The notes below the pieces were generated by a model, which had not been told where the DNA came from, did no database searches, and worked only from the letters and a program-made list of their open reading frames with translations. A DNA stretch of 64,000 bases from Cycas panzhihuaensis (Eukaryota > Cycadophyta): positions 217,689,741 to 217,753,740 of the forward strand of contig CM041465.1 in the NCBI GenBank assembly GCA_023213395.1. Direction: 5' to 3'. Made by a program: the position numbers and the translations under genes. Numbering within the stretch: position 1 is the stretch's first letter; each line of letters opens with the position of its first letter. Of this stretch, positions 21,481-33,701 are shown one piece after another.

Positions 21481-22199
21481 AATTTAGAGCTCATCGATAA
21501 TTAATAATGCACTCCCCATCCATGTGGGTTAGGGAAGGGCCCTCTTTAGGTTGTAATGACTTAGGTGGGTAAGAATAGTCTTTAGAAAGAGGGGGATTTT
21601 AGTGGTTTGAGGTTCAACAAGTGGTTATTATGAGGAGGAAACTCCTTCAACTTTATTAACAACTTGAGCTCAAGTGTTGGTAAATACTTGAGTGGTCTTA
21701 AGCATTTCAATCATTCTCTTATCCTTGGTATTAGAATGTTAGGCTACTCCTATGGATTCTTGGTCTATGAATTGAGAGGTTTTTAGTTATGGCTAAGAAT
21801 TCTTCTCAAGTTGGTTCTAAGATGAATTGGGTTGTGGAAATCTTTAAGGTTGGGATCCTCACCTTCCTCATTAGGTTTATAACTAGGCTTGAAGCTTTTG
21901 GGCCTCATGATGAAGAAAAGTGTCATTGTAGACTAGTTGGTCTAAGTTGGGTTTGGATGTAGGTTCTATTGGAGGATCCCAAGGTAGTGTTAATTCAAGA
22001 TATTAAGACTAATAATGAGAACCATCATGAGTACAATGGAAATGGATTGAATACCATTTCTTTATGTAGGAATCTTAGTATTTTCTTTCAAAAGGAGAGA
22101 TGGATTTATTACCCTTACCTTGAGGGTGAGTCTATATTTCTTAATAGATCAACTGAGGACCCTATGAGGGGATAGAAGGTTCTTATTAGCTTTGTGCTA

Positions 22200-23960
22200 G
22201 TTGTAATTTAAGATCTCACTCAAATGAGAAAACTACAAAGCTTAGGGAATCCATGGTCCTATTAGAGTAATTAATAAGAGGCCTCTAAGCTAATGGCTAG
22301 GCACTTAGATCCCACAGCACTAGGAGCATCTCATATCAAGGGGTGGGTTTGTTGATCTTCTTAAGTCTTTCTTAGATCATGATGGATTCTAAGGAAATTC
22401 ATTTGATAATAGTAGACTCGCATGACATTATACCCATTTTGAGCACTTTCACATGAACTTCGAGGTGAAGAGCATTCATAGAGATATACCTCTTCAAGTC
22501 TTGGGATAACATGGCCTTTAATGGATATAATAGGTCATATAAATGGTAAATAAAATCTTGGTTAAGCTCATATTGACCCTATTTAAGAGAGAGAAGAAAT
22601 TTATCCCCACTCTTGAAAGAATATGATGCTCCAAAATAGTTCATAAAAATGTCTACAAACTACTAGAAGTAATAGATGGAATGAGCAAACAAGTGATAGA
22701 ACCATTTTATGGCATCATCCTTAAAGGATTTAGGGAATAATTTTATTAGAATATGATCATATAACCAATAATTAATACATGCCATGGTGAATGTCTTAAC
22801 ATGGCCTCTTAGGTATTAAGATGAAGTGCCCTCAAATTTAGGCACTTATAGCAAATAGAATTGAAAATTAGTTTATAATGCCTCTAAGGAAAGAGGCCTG
22901 GTATGATACTTAACAAAGGGATGCATCCCAAGTTAAAATAATAGATTAATGGATGGAAAAGTAGGTCAAGGCTTATATGCTTATTACATTTGAATGGTAC
23001 CATAGGGGTTTTACCTTTGACAATATGCTCGATAGGATGGAATAGGCTAGGGGATGCCTCCAACTTGATAAGCAGTAATTTATTAAGTGTATAGGTTAGA
23101 CACACATGGTGTAGGCCTCGGTAGAATTTAATAAGATAGAGTTGGTTGGGGTCCAACAACTTGATAAGTTGAGGGATAGATTGGGCTAGTGACAAATGTA
23201 GTCTAGTAAGGTGAAGTGGAATAAGAGGTGGGATATGGCACATAGTTTTTCCCATATAGGCATCCAATTAAAGGAGAAACCCCATATGGGTAGAAAGGAT
23301 CAACAACAAAAGCAAGTTAGAAGTGAGGCCCACCTTACCCCCACTAGTGAGTAACATACCCAAGTAGAACATAAGTAGATTAGGTAGCTTGGGAAATTGG
23401 TTGAGTTGGATAAACAAGACGTGGGAGGATGAGGCATTCTCTAAGATCTTATTAGTCAAGGTAAAAGGAAAGATATGGGATGAGATGGAATAATAGAGTT
23501 GGACCACATAGTCATTGGCTATGAAATGGACTTGTAAAGCCCACTTGTTAGAGAGATAAGTGGGATGGATTAAGGAATTTCTTGGATGAATGGAGGACCT
23601 ACCATTGAAGTGAGTACCACAGACATGGCTACTATAGGTGGGGCTTGGCTAAACTCTAGTGAAAATGTAGTAATAGGCTATAAAACAACCTCATATTGAG
23701 AGGTTACTTGCTACTAAGGTTGGGAAACAAGTGGGGTTAAGCTAGTACTTTTTCTAAATAAGTGATGAGCTTGAGTAGGAATTATTTCCAAAGTAGCTTA
23801 TTCATACTAAGCCCTTAGGGCTACCATAGCATTGAATAAACTTTTGGGGGTTTGGGACAAGTTAGAGACTTCCTCCCTTAAGTGATTTTAATTAAATAAA
23901 AAAGCCTGAGCTGAAGATCTAGGATTGAGAAAAGGGTCATGGGGTTAAGCAACTCTAATG
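22200..23960 (-). pseudogene. gag: Tat-2 gag
   Basis: Minus-strand reading from about 22840 to 22390 gives MACINYWLYDHILIKLFPKS, KWFYHLFAHSIYYF, FMNYFGASYSFKSGDKFLLS and SMNALHLEVHVKVLKMG. Each block has a close partner in Tat-1 gag (9960-10340). The N-terminal part (to about 23960) holds two longer open pieces, 22884-23267 and 23268-23507, separated by one stop. Gag would form the particle core. It is beyond use as a gene. Confidence 0.75.
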
Positions 23961-24107
23961 ACATAAGAGGGAGATCCTATAGGGTTTTGATATGTTCGGT
24001 CTAGCTTGTAAGAATAAGTGGTGTCTTCTCCATCTTGGGAAGAAACTTTTTGTCCATATAGATCAATCCCTTGGGTCCAATCTAGGCTATATGTCTGATA
24101 AGCATCT

Positions 24108-24502
24108 TACAACATATCTACCTAAGAATATCCTTATACATAATATGACGAAGGAGATGGGAGAACAAATGTAGCACCTTTATTAAATTATAGAAGCCAA
24201 TATTATAGAATATCTCTTACAAATATCATAGTAGAAATAAATGAGCATAAAGGAGTACCAAAGTACTTTCTCTTAAGAAGGAAAATGAACTAATAATTCT
24301 TTACAAGAAATCTTCAACCCTTAAATAGACAAAATAATGTATCTCTCAAATAATCCTATTGGTGGCCCTAACAACCTTTTATATCATTAGATGGCTTAGT
24401 GGATTATGCATAAAACTTAATGGTTAACACCAACACTTAACCCTTTGATGGATTCCACATGTTAATACCTTCTTCTACTAACGAAGGTGGAGTTATATTA
24501 TA
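24108..24502 (-). repeat. Gyp-1 3' LTR
   Basis: 395 bp, pairs with 30204-30600. The minus-strand polypurine tract lies beside it at 24503-24518 (plus strand agttcctccctctaag). The terminal TG/CA bases have decayed to TA at both ends. Confidence 0.85.
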
Positions 24503-25346
24503 AGTTCCTCCCTCTAAGACACCAAGTCCTTAAAGCATTAGAGATGAGGGTACTACTTGACAAACTCATTAGATTTTTAAGTTGCTTCTTCTACATCACA
24601 CCTGACCTACTCCACTAGATGCTTAGAAATAGTGTGATTATAGAGGTAGTACTGATAGTTGGTGAGGATCCGGACTAGAAAAACTATGAAGTTTTATTTA
24701 TCATTGAGAATGGGGAGGGTGGTTTGGGGTATAATGTTTTTACCTAGACATTTTTTAAGGAAAGAAACATGAAAAGACATTATAGATATTAGTGTCTAGG
24801 GGGAAGTTCAAGGGCATATTCAACTCCACCAATCTTTTAGAGGACTTTATATAGACAATAATAATAGGGGCTTATCTTATGGCTTTGATGGAATTTGAGG
24901 GATTATTATTTATATTATTAGAGGTATAGGAATACTAGATCTCCAATGTCAAAAGATTGATTAGGCCAGTGATAGTCAGTAAGTTACTTTATATGATTCT
25001 TTACATTGGCTAGGTTTTACTTAAAGTTATGAAGGATTTGGTCCATCTCCTAAAAATTTTGTTTGGTTCAAGCAATATAAAAATTAGTCACTAATATATA
25101 GTGTGAAAAGGGATGATAACCATATAATACTAGAAATAAGAATATACCAATGGTTGAATGGTGAGATGAGTTGTACCAATATTCTACAAGGGATAACTAA
25201 GAGGTCCACTTAGCTTGGTGATCTGAGGAAAAGCATCATAGGTACATTTTAAGAGTTTTATTCATGGCCTTAAATTAACTATAAATTTGAGGATGGTAAG
25301 TAATACTCATGTTGAATGAGGTTCCCACAACTTTAAAGAGTTCTTT

Positions 25347-25900
25347 CTAAAAAGAGCTAGTGAACTTGGGATTTCTATCATAAATAATAGTTGAGGGAAA
25401 TCCATGAAGGTAAAAAATAAATTGGACATAAAGATTAGTAAGATGGGATGATTTATATGAGGTGTTTATTGGGATAAAATATGAATATTTAGTTAATCTA
25501 TCAATGTCCACCCAAATTAAGTGAAAGTCAATGGATGTAGGTAGGACAATAATAAAATCCATGGCAATGTCCTGCCATTTACCTTAAGGAATATGTAGAG
25601 GTTAAAAGAATCCCAATAGGGCTTTGTTATCCACCTTGTTTCACTGATAAGTGTCACACTCAGATATAAAGGTAAAGATGATAGACTTCATGTGATACTA
25701 AAAGAAATCTATATAGATACATTGATAGGTTTTATTGAATTTCAAATAGCCCCCTAGGGGAGTGGAGTGATAATCCATTAAAATTTAATAGATGAAAGAG
25801 GAGGATGGGTGCATAAAGATGTAATTCCTAAATAGCAAATAGTTGTTATATGTTAACCAACCTTTTTTGTTTAGATATTTTTTGCTCTAGAGGGAATAGT
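25347..25900 (-). pseudogene. Gyp-1 integrase core
   Basis: The open piece 25347-25562 reads MDFIIVLPTS ... DRLTKYSYFIPI ... HGFPSTIIYDRNPKFTSSF, the Gypsy integrase core with its first two catalytic Asp residues. The zinc-binding part upstream (to about 25900) is eroded. The matching piece in Gyp-2 is 40760-40966. In active elements integrase joins the DNA copy to the chromosome. Confidence 0.85.
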
Positions 25901-26399
25901 TAGGTTAAGCTTAATTTTCAACATATAATTCATCAAGCCAAATGGGACGAGGCTTTAATATAACATGAATGTCGAAGTTGGGAGTACTAGAATTAGGGGG
26001 AATACATGAAAGGGTATCCATAACCACATTGTCTTTGCACTTGTTATAAGATTTTGTAAAGTCAAAAACCTAAATTTACTCTATTCTTTTGATAGAATTG
26101 GTTGATCCAATAGACTATGGAGGCTATGGTGGTATGTGAGGATAATAAATTTTAGCCCTAAGATATATTATTGCTACTTATCTATGGCATGCAAGATAGC
26201 TTTCATTTCCTTCTCGTATATTAATAGTTGGAGTTCATGGTCTTTTAATTTTTTACTTTCAAATGAAATGGGGTGGTAGCCTTACATAAGAATTGCATTA
26301 AGGCTAAATTCTATATCACATTCTAACTAGAATAGTTGGGTGAAATTAGAAATGACAAGAATTAGGATAAAGGTCATTACTAATTTGAGATGGGAAAAG

Positions 26400-27150
26400 G
26401 AAACTTTAACCTCTAAAGACCATTGAAAAGATTCTTTATAGAGTAGGTTGGTTAGGAGCTACTAGAGAGATATAATTTCATATAAAATTATAGTAAAATC
26501 TCATAAGGCCGAGGAATACTCACAGTTATATGAGATTGGCTAGTGTTGGCCAAGTAGTGATGATTGAAATTTTATTAGGATCCACATGTACACCTTATAA
26601 AGATATAATATTCCCTAGATATTGGAGTTTTATTATTTTAGACTCACACTTAGAAAGTTTTGCATATAATTAGTGTTAGTGTAATATTTGAAGGATGATC
26701 TCCTAATGATGAATGCAATGGTCCAAGTATGAACTATAGATAAGTATATCATCAAAGAAGATAATGGTAAATTTTAAAAATAAAGGCTCAAGATCTTATT
26801 CATGATTTCTTAGAAGGTGGTGGGTGTGTTGTAGAGACCAAAAGGCATCCCTCCAAACTCAAAGAAGCTATGATAGGTTTGGAAAGCTATCTTATTATAG
26901 TCTTCTAAGTAATTAGGATACAATAATATCTGGATTATAAATCTAACCTAGAAAAGATCAAGGCTCTATACATCTCACCTAATATGTCATCTATCCTTAG
27001 AGTGGGAAATCCTTTTTTTTATGGTAATCTTACTAAGCTCCTTATAATCCACATAAAGGAAAAAGAAGCCATCCTTCTTCCTAACTAGGACTATTGGGAT
27101 TGTATATGGGCTTTTGATTACTAGATTATTCCTATATCCATCATCTCTAT
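26400..27150 (-). pseudogene. Gyp-1 reverse transcriptase and RNase H start
   Basis: Minus-strand reading gives TIPIVLVRKKDGFFFLYVDY and KELSKITIKK near 27130-27020, and the active site FFDDILIY at about 26760-26735. A remnant of FLGLMRFYYNFIWNYISLV near 26500 marks the start of RNase H. Catalytic DD is present, but the frame has stops and at least one frame change. Confidence 0.8.
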
Positions 27151-27649
27151 AGTGATTTCTTCAATTTCATTTTTCTAGAAATAAGAATTTCTATATGGTC
27201 ATAGTCTAATTAGATCATGATTGAATTACAGTTTAATAATATGGTATAAACCACATCTACGTGGAGTAGTAGCAAGAAGGGGAGTAAATACTTGCTCATA
27301 CTTGATAATAACATCTTAGATATATGGGTGGATTTATGGGTCAACCTAGATGTTATTGAGGTGAATGATATAACTAAGGTTGGTTTGAAGGTATCTTTTC
27401 ATATAGTCCGGTAAAATAAGTTAGTTTGGTAAGGACTATATCCTATAGATTTTGTGTATTTTGCCCATTTAGTCTTTAAATAATATAGATGGATTAGTTA
27501 GGGAGTTATTTATACTATAAGTTCCTAATATTTACAACCATTAGATCCCTAATATAGTTCAGATTCTCCTATAGATAATGCATAAAAATCTAAGGTCAAG
27601 AGGTATGTTCCAATCTAGTTATGTAGTTTTTTTATGACATCAATATAAT

Positions 27650-27800
27650 GGAGCTTTTAGTCCTTTGGTAGGGATCAAGTGAAGTCAATCTTTAGAATAA
27701 TGTAGAGGTTTAGTTGCTTAGCCAATGAGATATCAATAAAATTTAATAATGCACTATCATTAATCAATATTAACATTACAGATTTTTGGAGTATATCCTT
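27650..27800 (-). pseudogene. Gyp-1 protease remnant
   Basis: The minus strand reads ILINDSALLNFIDISLAKQL near 27770, the counterpart of the Gypsy protease motif (DSGATHNFID). Gyp-2 has LIDGHMLLNFIDISI near 43210. Confidence 0.65.
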
Positions 27801-27949
27801 AACTTATATGGGTCTAAGATAAGAGGTGGAGGCTACATCTAATTAGGATACTTCAAGTTGAGGATTAGGGGTGGGGACCTCCAAGAATTCTTCTTCGACC
27901 TTATGCTTTAAATCAAAATTTAAGTGTTCAATAGAGGGCAAGGTGGGGT

Positions 27950-29008
27950 TGATAGAAAAGACCATAAGCCTTGCTTTACAAATGTAACTATGCTCAAGAG
28001 TTTATTTTTCTTAACATTAAACATAGAGGCCTACCTCTACTCATTATTATGCTTTTTCTTATGTGGTTTAGACCTTTTTTATTAAGGGTTCTTCTACTTG
28101 GCAATTTATTAGAGGTTCAGCTATATCATCAAGTTGAGGTTAGGGATGTTAGAAGTCTATATGAGGCTGAGTTATTTTATTAAATCAAGGTCAAGGCCAT
28201 TGGAAGTTTGTTTGATAGGGTTTTAAGAACCATAGGTTGTCTCTTGGGTAGTCAAGGGTCTTTTGGCTACAAATTTTGCCTCAATTACTCTATCTATTTT
28301 AATAGATTCCTTGAGAGAGAGTAAGGATAATATTTTGAGGCACATATAAGTATGGTCCATGAGTCCTACCATAAATGTATTTATCAAACTTTATTTATCT
28401 AGACTTTGGATTTATGAGAATTGATTGTATAATGCTTGGAATTCATCTTCACACACCTCTATTGATGATGATTATTTAAGCCTTGTCAACTAAGTGAAAA
28501 ATGATAGACCCTAAGTGTCTTCATACTACTTGAAGAAACAATTTATGAAGTGTAACCATATCTTAGTTGAAGGGTATTCTTTTTTCCACCAATTGAACTA
28601 GTGATGAACTTTTCCATCTATGTGGATAGAGGCATATAATAGTTTATCCTCTTTAGTCATTGGGTTGAGGGTGAAGTAAGATTCTAATTTACTTATCTAA
28701 TTATAAGTACTTTCCCTATTCAAATTAGGATCAAAAGTTGGAATGTTGATTTTATGATGGAGATGTTGTTGCCTTGGTGGATTGCTTCCCTATGGTGTAT
28801 TACTTCCCTATGGAGGATGAGGAGGGGAAGAGTTGGTTGTCATATTTGATGTTTATGTACTATTAGAATGTGATTGTATTATTTGAGTGACTAGGGCTAT
28901 TAAATCCACCTTTGAAGAGAGGTCGGCTAACTTAGCTTTCATCTCTTTTTTGAAATTTTTAAGTTTTATTCTTAGTGTAAAGATCCTTTCTACTTATGTG
29001 GGTGCCAT
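27950..29008 (-). pseudogene. gag: Gyp-1 gag
   Basis: Starts at the ATG at 29008 (Met-Ala-Pro), the same start as Gyp-2 at 44468. Readable pieces include LKNFKKEMKAKLADLSSKVD (a coiled-coil-like start), INIPTFDPNLNRESTYN, YFTLNPMTKEDKLLYASIHI and INTFMVGLMDH. This is the usual plant Gypsy gag pattern. It has many stops but most lie in one frame. Confidence 0.75.
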
Positions 29009-29394
29009 CACAAATACATAATATGCTTTAAAGGAGTGGGACTTAGCAAAAAAAAAAGGGAAATACATGAAATAAAAAATAATAAGATAGAATGGGTTTT
29101 AAGAAATGGGAAATGCTTGATAAAAGGAAGGTATAAAGAGGGGGAAAGGGTACTTGGGGTATCTATTATATGTTAACCATAGAATTTATGTAACAAAATC
29201 ACCTAATGCACTTAAACAAGTGTAAAAAACTCAAAAAAATAAGATAGGTGAGTTTTAGATATGAAATTTTTGCAATGAATCCCATGGGCAACTTGGGTAT
29301 CATTATACCTAAAATTTGACTATAAAAATTAACCTAGTGTAAATTAATCAATACGATATACTAATCAAAATAGGATGTATAAATTTTAATTGTA

Positions 29395-29525
29395 ATTTTT
29401 TTTATCGTGGACTTTCATTCTTTCTTCTTTTTTTTTTTTGCAGTGAGTTTTCTTATTCATGTCATTTCTGATTTTGATGAATATTGAGAAAGTTATGGCC
29501 TTTTCCGTTTCTCTTTTTTTTTTCT
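29395..29525 (-). repeat. Pyrimidine-rich tract in the Gyp-1 leader
   Basis: Runs of T and TTC/TTTC on the plus strand (purine-rich in the element RNA). Gyp-2 has a longer tract at the same place, 44890-44966. Confidence 0.7.
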
Positions 29526-29648
29526 TTACTTTATAGTTTTGTGCTTCCAGTGACATATGTTTAGTAGTTGTTTAGTAGTCTTAATTTCTTCTTAAGAGAG
29601 AGATTTGAATAAGAGGAAACCTACTAGACTCTGATAATAGGAGTGCTT

Positions 29649-29738
29649 AGTCTTGTAGGCCTGTCAATAGACCTCTTTATAGAGGTTTGGAATAGGTAGC
29701 TTCGTGGCACTAACTGCTAACCACTATACTATAAGACT
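29649..29738 (-). other. tRNA-like segment in the Gyp-1 leader
   Basis: On the minus strand a 90-base stretch begins AGTCTTATAGTATAGTGG and ends CAAGACT. Its ends can pair over about six bases, and TAGTATAGTGG equals the A-box/D-arm of plant tRNA-Asp. A perfect 6-bp hairpin, ACCTCT-ATAA-AGAGGT, lies near where a T arm would be. No clear B box or anticodon arm is visible, so it is not a working tRNA gene. Gyp-2 carries the same segment. Confidence 0.5.
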
Positions 29739-30189
29739 TTGATGGTCGATTGGTTTCATATTCTAGGTTAGATATGGGAATCCTATAAGGGTCTTCTAAT
29801 ACATCTAAAGGTAAGTGGAGGTTTGATTTCATAGCTAAGTTTAGTCTAAGGCTTTGCTAAATAGACTTAACTAAAGACCTTCGCACAAGGGTGAAAAATC
29901 CATAATGCACTTAGCCTAGATTGATAGATCCTCATGATATTTATAAGCCTTAGACATAAGATTTCTACTTATCTAAGGTGAGTGGCTACCAAGTAGAGTC
30001 ATCTCTTATCTATCCAATAAAATGGAGGGAGAGAATAGAAAAGGTAGCTGTCAAGTAGTATTATCTATCCTTGGACAAAAACTAAAATTAAAAGAATTAT
30101 TTTTTGTAGGAGAAAGGTTATGAGTGTCACCAAGAAAAACAAAATCCATTTTCTAGCCCTTAAATGCCTCTGTAGGGTCATCAAACCTC

Positions 30190-30201
30190 ACTTTGATACC
30201 A
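30190..30201 (-). other. Gyp-1 primer-binding site
   Basis: The minus strand reads TGGTATCAAAGT, two bases from the LTR. It resembles the initiator-Met-tRNA site TGGTATCAGAGC but differs at the end. Gyp-2 has the same bases. Confidence 0.8.
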
Positions 30202-30203
30202 CT

Positions 30204-30600
30204 TGTAATATATCTGTCTAAAAACATCCCTGCATACAATATAACAAAGGAGATAGGAGAAAAGATGTAGTATCTTTATTAAATTATGATAGCTAATCTT
30301 ACAAAATATCTCTCACAAACATCATAATGGAAACAAATGAGCACCAAAGGGGTACCAAATTATTTCATCTCAAGAAGGAAAAATGAACTAATAATTCTTT
30401 ACAAGTAATCTCTAACCCTTAAATAAATAAAAGAGGGTCTCTTTCAAATAATCCTATTAGTAGCCCTAATAGCCTTTTATATCATTAAATAGCTTAGTAG
30501 CCTGCACACAAAACTTAATGGTTAATACTAACACTTAACCCTTTGATGGATTCCACATGCTGATGCCTTTTTCTACTTATGAAGGTGGAGTTATGTTATA
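30204..30600 (-). repeat. Gyp-1 5' LTR
   Basis: 397 bp, starts TGTAATATATC on the plus strand and pairs with 24108-24502. The two copies differ at many positions, so the insertion is old. Confidence 0.85.
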
Positions 30601-30997
30601 GATCCCTAAGTTTGGAATGGATCCTTTGATTAATAAACTTCTTGAACTTAATAGGAATCTATAGACCACTCAAGTGGGTATTGACCTACTATTAAGCATT
30701 GCTCGATAGATGATGAACCAAATCAGATTATAGAATTTAGATCCAAAGGAAGTAAACCCCTCAGGTAATGAGAAAATCATCATATTCAAGAAATAAATAA
30801 ACCCAAGAAGTGAAAAGCAAAAAGTAAAGTTGGATCTCAAAAAGATATACTAAGACTCAGAAGTAATAAAGAAAATATAAATGGCACTCACACATATAAA
30901 CCACAAACTATGAGAGTCTCATCCTAAAGCAAAGAGTCTAAATCAATTGAAGAAATGGAATCAACAATGCAATATCTACTAAAACCTAATTAGTAAG

Positions 30998-31015
30998 TCC
31001 CTAGTATGGCTGTTA
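30998..31015 (-). other. Tat-2 primer-binding site (decayed)
   Basis: The plus strand reads tccctagtatggctgtta, the reverse complement of the Tat-1 primer site with 14 of 18 matches. The spacer beside it (ttagtaag) also matches the bases after the Tat-1 primer site. This fixes where the Tat-2 5' LTR begins. Confidence 0.6.
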
Positions 31016-33398
31016 ATGAAGCATGCATCATGGGAGGGGAGGATGAATAACACAACTTAGCATCAAACCCAAACGGAAAAGGGGATCTAAGACATAAAGG
31101 GTATAAATATACACCTCTTACAAGGCATCTATGCATCTCATAGACATAAGTATAGGGACAATGGATGATTATATTCTAGGATAAAAGGGGCAATGTTCAA
31201 GTGTGTGTAACATGGAAAAAAGGAAAAGAAGTAAAGCTCAAAAGAAAATATATAATTATCCATTTAATCAAATAAGTAATATAGGTAAGCAAATAAAGAA
31301 GTGATGCATGAAAATAATCAAGTGAGTAAAATACTGACTAACTAAAAAGCATAGAGATAAAATCAATTTACCTATCAATAAGTGTTATTAGAAGGACTAA
31401 ACAATACTAAAAAAGGCCCTTTAGAGTGTAAAGGTGTCATTGGGACATGTGCTCAAATTATTAATGATTCAACATGCTTATCCTACATAACTAATCCCCC
31501 CAAAGTTGGACTCACCTATCTTAATCCTAACTCCTAAATGATCATAAATGACAAACTCAATCTAAAAGAAAAGGAAGGGACCAACTAGAGTAACAAGTCT
31601 AAAGGAGTTAAGGCCATAGGATGTATCCACCTATAGATAAGACAATGGGGATTCATCAATACTAACGATCCATCTTACACAAGTATAAGGTAGCCCAGTA
31701 GTAGCTACATTTAACTCTAATAAACCTCTCATTATATGAGGTGAATAAGAAGAGGTTACTACTCTTAATAGAACTAATAAGGATCATTTGACCAACAACA
31801 CCCTACACATTAGCATGTGGTAGAGATAGGCATCCCTCATTGACCTGCTCAGAACATGAATTAGAAGAGTGACTTTCTTTAAAGCCATAAGCCCACTTAT
31901 ATCATATGGTGATGAAATCTGGGTAGAAAAATAATAGACCCTTCCTTTTTTTAGAAGGAAGACCCTAATCCTAAATAAGACTAGAAGAAGCACTCAACAA
32001 ACTATCATGCAACTAGAATGATTTTTGAATTTAATGAAAATAATGAAAAATCTAACCTACAATAAATCTCTTAGCCCTAGAGATTAAAAGACTCACAACA
32101 AGTATAAATTTCCCACTTCATTATGGCCCTCATAAAGCACACATAAATAAGTAAACATGCAATGCAAAAAAGAAATAAAGTAAATTCTTTTCTTTTCTCT
32201 TTTCTTTAATTATTTTTTTATGCTCTTTTGGCTTGTAATTTAAACTATTTGCATGAGAGAGAGAGAGGGGGGGAAATAAGTGAAAATAATAAAAAATCTA
32301 ACCTAGAATAAATCTCTTAGCTATAGAGATTAAAAGATTCACAACAAGTATAAATTCCCCACTTCATTATGGCCCTCATAAAGTACACATGAACAAGTGA
32401 ACATATAATGCAAAAAAGAAATAAAGTAAATTATTTTCTTTTCTCTTTTCTTTAATTATTTTTTTATGCTCTTTTGGCTTGTAATTTTAACTATTTAAAT
32501 GAGAGAAAAAAGAGAGGAACCAGCAAACATGGCAAGCATTCAAGCAATGAATTTCTTTTTTTTTCTTTTTTATTCAAACAAAATCAAGAAATTGAAATGA
32601 ACTTAAAAGATTCTTTTTTTTTTTTTTTGGTATCTCTTTGAAAGATAAAAGCTAGAAAGAAAGTTTCAAAGGAGAAAACCCATTTTTAATGAATTCTTTG
32701 TTTTTATGCTTTTAGTCTCTCATTTCCATGGTTTAAAATTCTCCTCTAAGTGGGATCTATCAAAGGGTAATAAACCATGTTAGAAGCATATGATTATGAA
32801 TAAAATTCCTAAAGAAAAATTGGCAATATTTCTACTTGTTGAATTAATTTATAATAGAAAAAAGTTTTAAAACTATTATCAAAGTCACCAAAAAAAAGAT
32901 TTAAAATATACTTAATAAAATCATACCTTTTAGTGATGCTAGGATAAATTGTGTAACATTTTAGCTATATAATACACACTTTTAAATTAGTAGAAAGAAT
33001 GAAAGAAGGGTGTCATGACTCCAACTTGTATGTAGCTTCCAACCTATATAAAATCATTTTGTTACTGTCCTCCACTTATAAATTAGTGCATGAAAGAAAT
33101 AAGATACTAAAAGGTAAACTAAAGTATTCAAGCATATAAAGAGATTAATAGAGAATTAAAATTGAACACAAATTAGAATGGACTAAAATATAAATAATGT
33201 AAAGAGGGGGGGTCTTGTCCTAATTCCTAGTTAGTGTAAGATACATATGGTATGTAGTTCTGATTCTAATACCTCTGACAATAATTTATGTCTAATTTTC
33301 ACTCAAAAAGTAGAAGCCAAATAAAACAAGTGAGTGAGCAAGGAATCTATAAAAATTTTAACAACATGTTTATAGCATAATATTATAATTTTTTTAGA
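31016..33398 (-). repeat. Probable Tat-2 5' LTR
   Basis: This lies just outside the Tat-2 primer site and has the length (at least 2.4 kb) of a Tat LTR. The sequence near 31016-31050 is only weakly like the Tat-1 LTR end. It is AT-rich with long T and A runs, no coding signal, and ends where Cop-2 begins. The 69-codon frame at 31784-31993 is not supported as a gene. Confidence 0.45.
32035..32519. repeat. Tandem duplication of about 246 bp
   Basis: 32035-32280 and 32281-32519 share nearly the whole sequence, including aatctaacctagaataaatc-like, ccccacttcattatggccct and ttctcttttctttaattatt blocks. The first copy ends in a GA/G run (gagagagagagggggggg-like). By eye the copies differ at fewer than one base in ten. 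Confidence 0.9.
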
Positions 33399-33701
33399 TA
33401 TTAGTGCATCAAGGTCATTAAATTAATTATATGAAGGTGACTTTAGGTTAGATAAGTCACGTAGTTAAATGTAATTTCATCTATATTCAAGTGTAATTTT
33501 AGGATCATGTCATTAGGCAAGAAACTCCTTTGGAATCCTTAATGCACATCCTCTAATATATAAGACTGAATGTGAAAGGAAGTGTAATAATTCTCACCCC
33601 TTATTTTTTCTATCAATCTTGTTCTCTCCATTTTGCTCTTATTGTATGCCATTAATTTAGTATAGTGGATTGTGATACTAGATCCACTTACTTATAATTC
33701 A
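33399..33701 (+). repeat. Cop-2 5' LTR
   Basis: About 303 bp, begins tattagtgcatc (TG decayed to TA) and ends ttca. It pairs with 47561-47851. The primer site after it is worn to tgtgaggttgag, recognisable only next to Cop-1. Confidence 0.85.

Larger units (their letters stand above)
24108..30600 (-). mobile_element. Gyp-1: Ty3/Gypsy element with 0.4-kb LTRs
   Basis: A minus-strand element of about 6.5 kb with LTRs at 24108-24502 and 30204-30600. Order on the minus strand: primer site, leader, gag, protease, RT, RNase H, integrase, polypurine tract, which defines Gypsy. All genes carry many stops. Flanking 5-mers are catct (24103-24107) and gatcc (30601-30605), only partly alike, as expected for an old insertion. 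Its LTR ends, primer site, leader and gag start match Gyp-2, so the two form one family. Chromovirus (Reina-like) placement is a guess from size. Confidence 0.85.
19117..33398 (-). mobile_element. Tat-2: old Tat-like Gypsy element, minus strand, cut by Tat-1 and Gyp-1
   Basis: Read on the minus strand from right to left: probable LTR (31016-33398), primer site (30998-31015), leader, gag (about 23960-22250), protease (about 21450-20900) and RT up to 19117. The rest of pol should lie left of position 1, beyond Tat-1. Gyp-1 (24108-30600) sits in the leader/gag border. The protein regions match Tat-1 and Tat-3 but stops are frequent. Whether the LTR continues beyond Cop-2 (after 47851) could not be decided. 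Confidence 0.75.

Noticed and set aside
29649-29738. A functional tRNA gene
   Set aside because: A-box and partial acceptor pairing only; no B box (GGTTCGANNCC) or proper anticodon arm.
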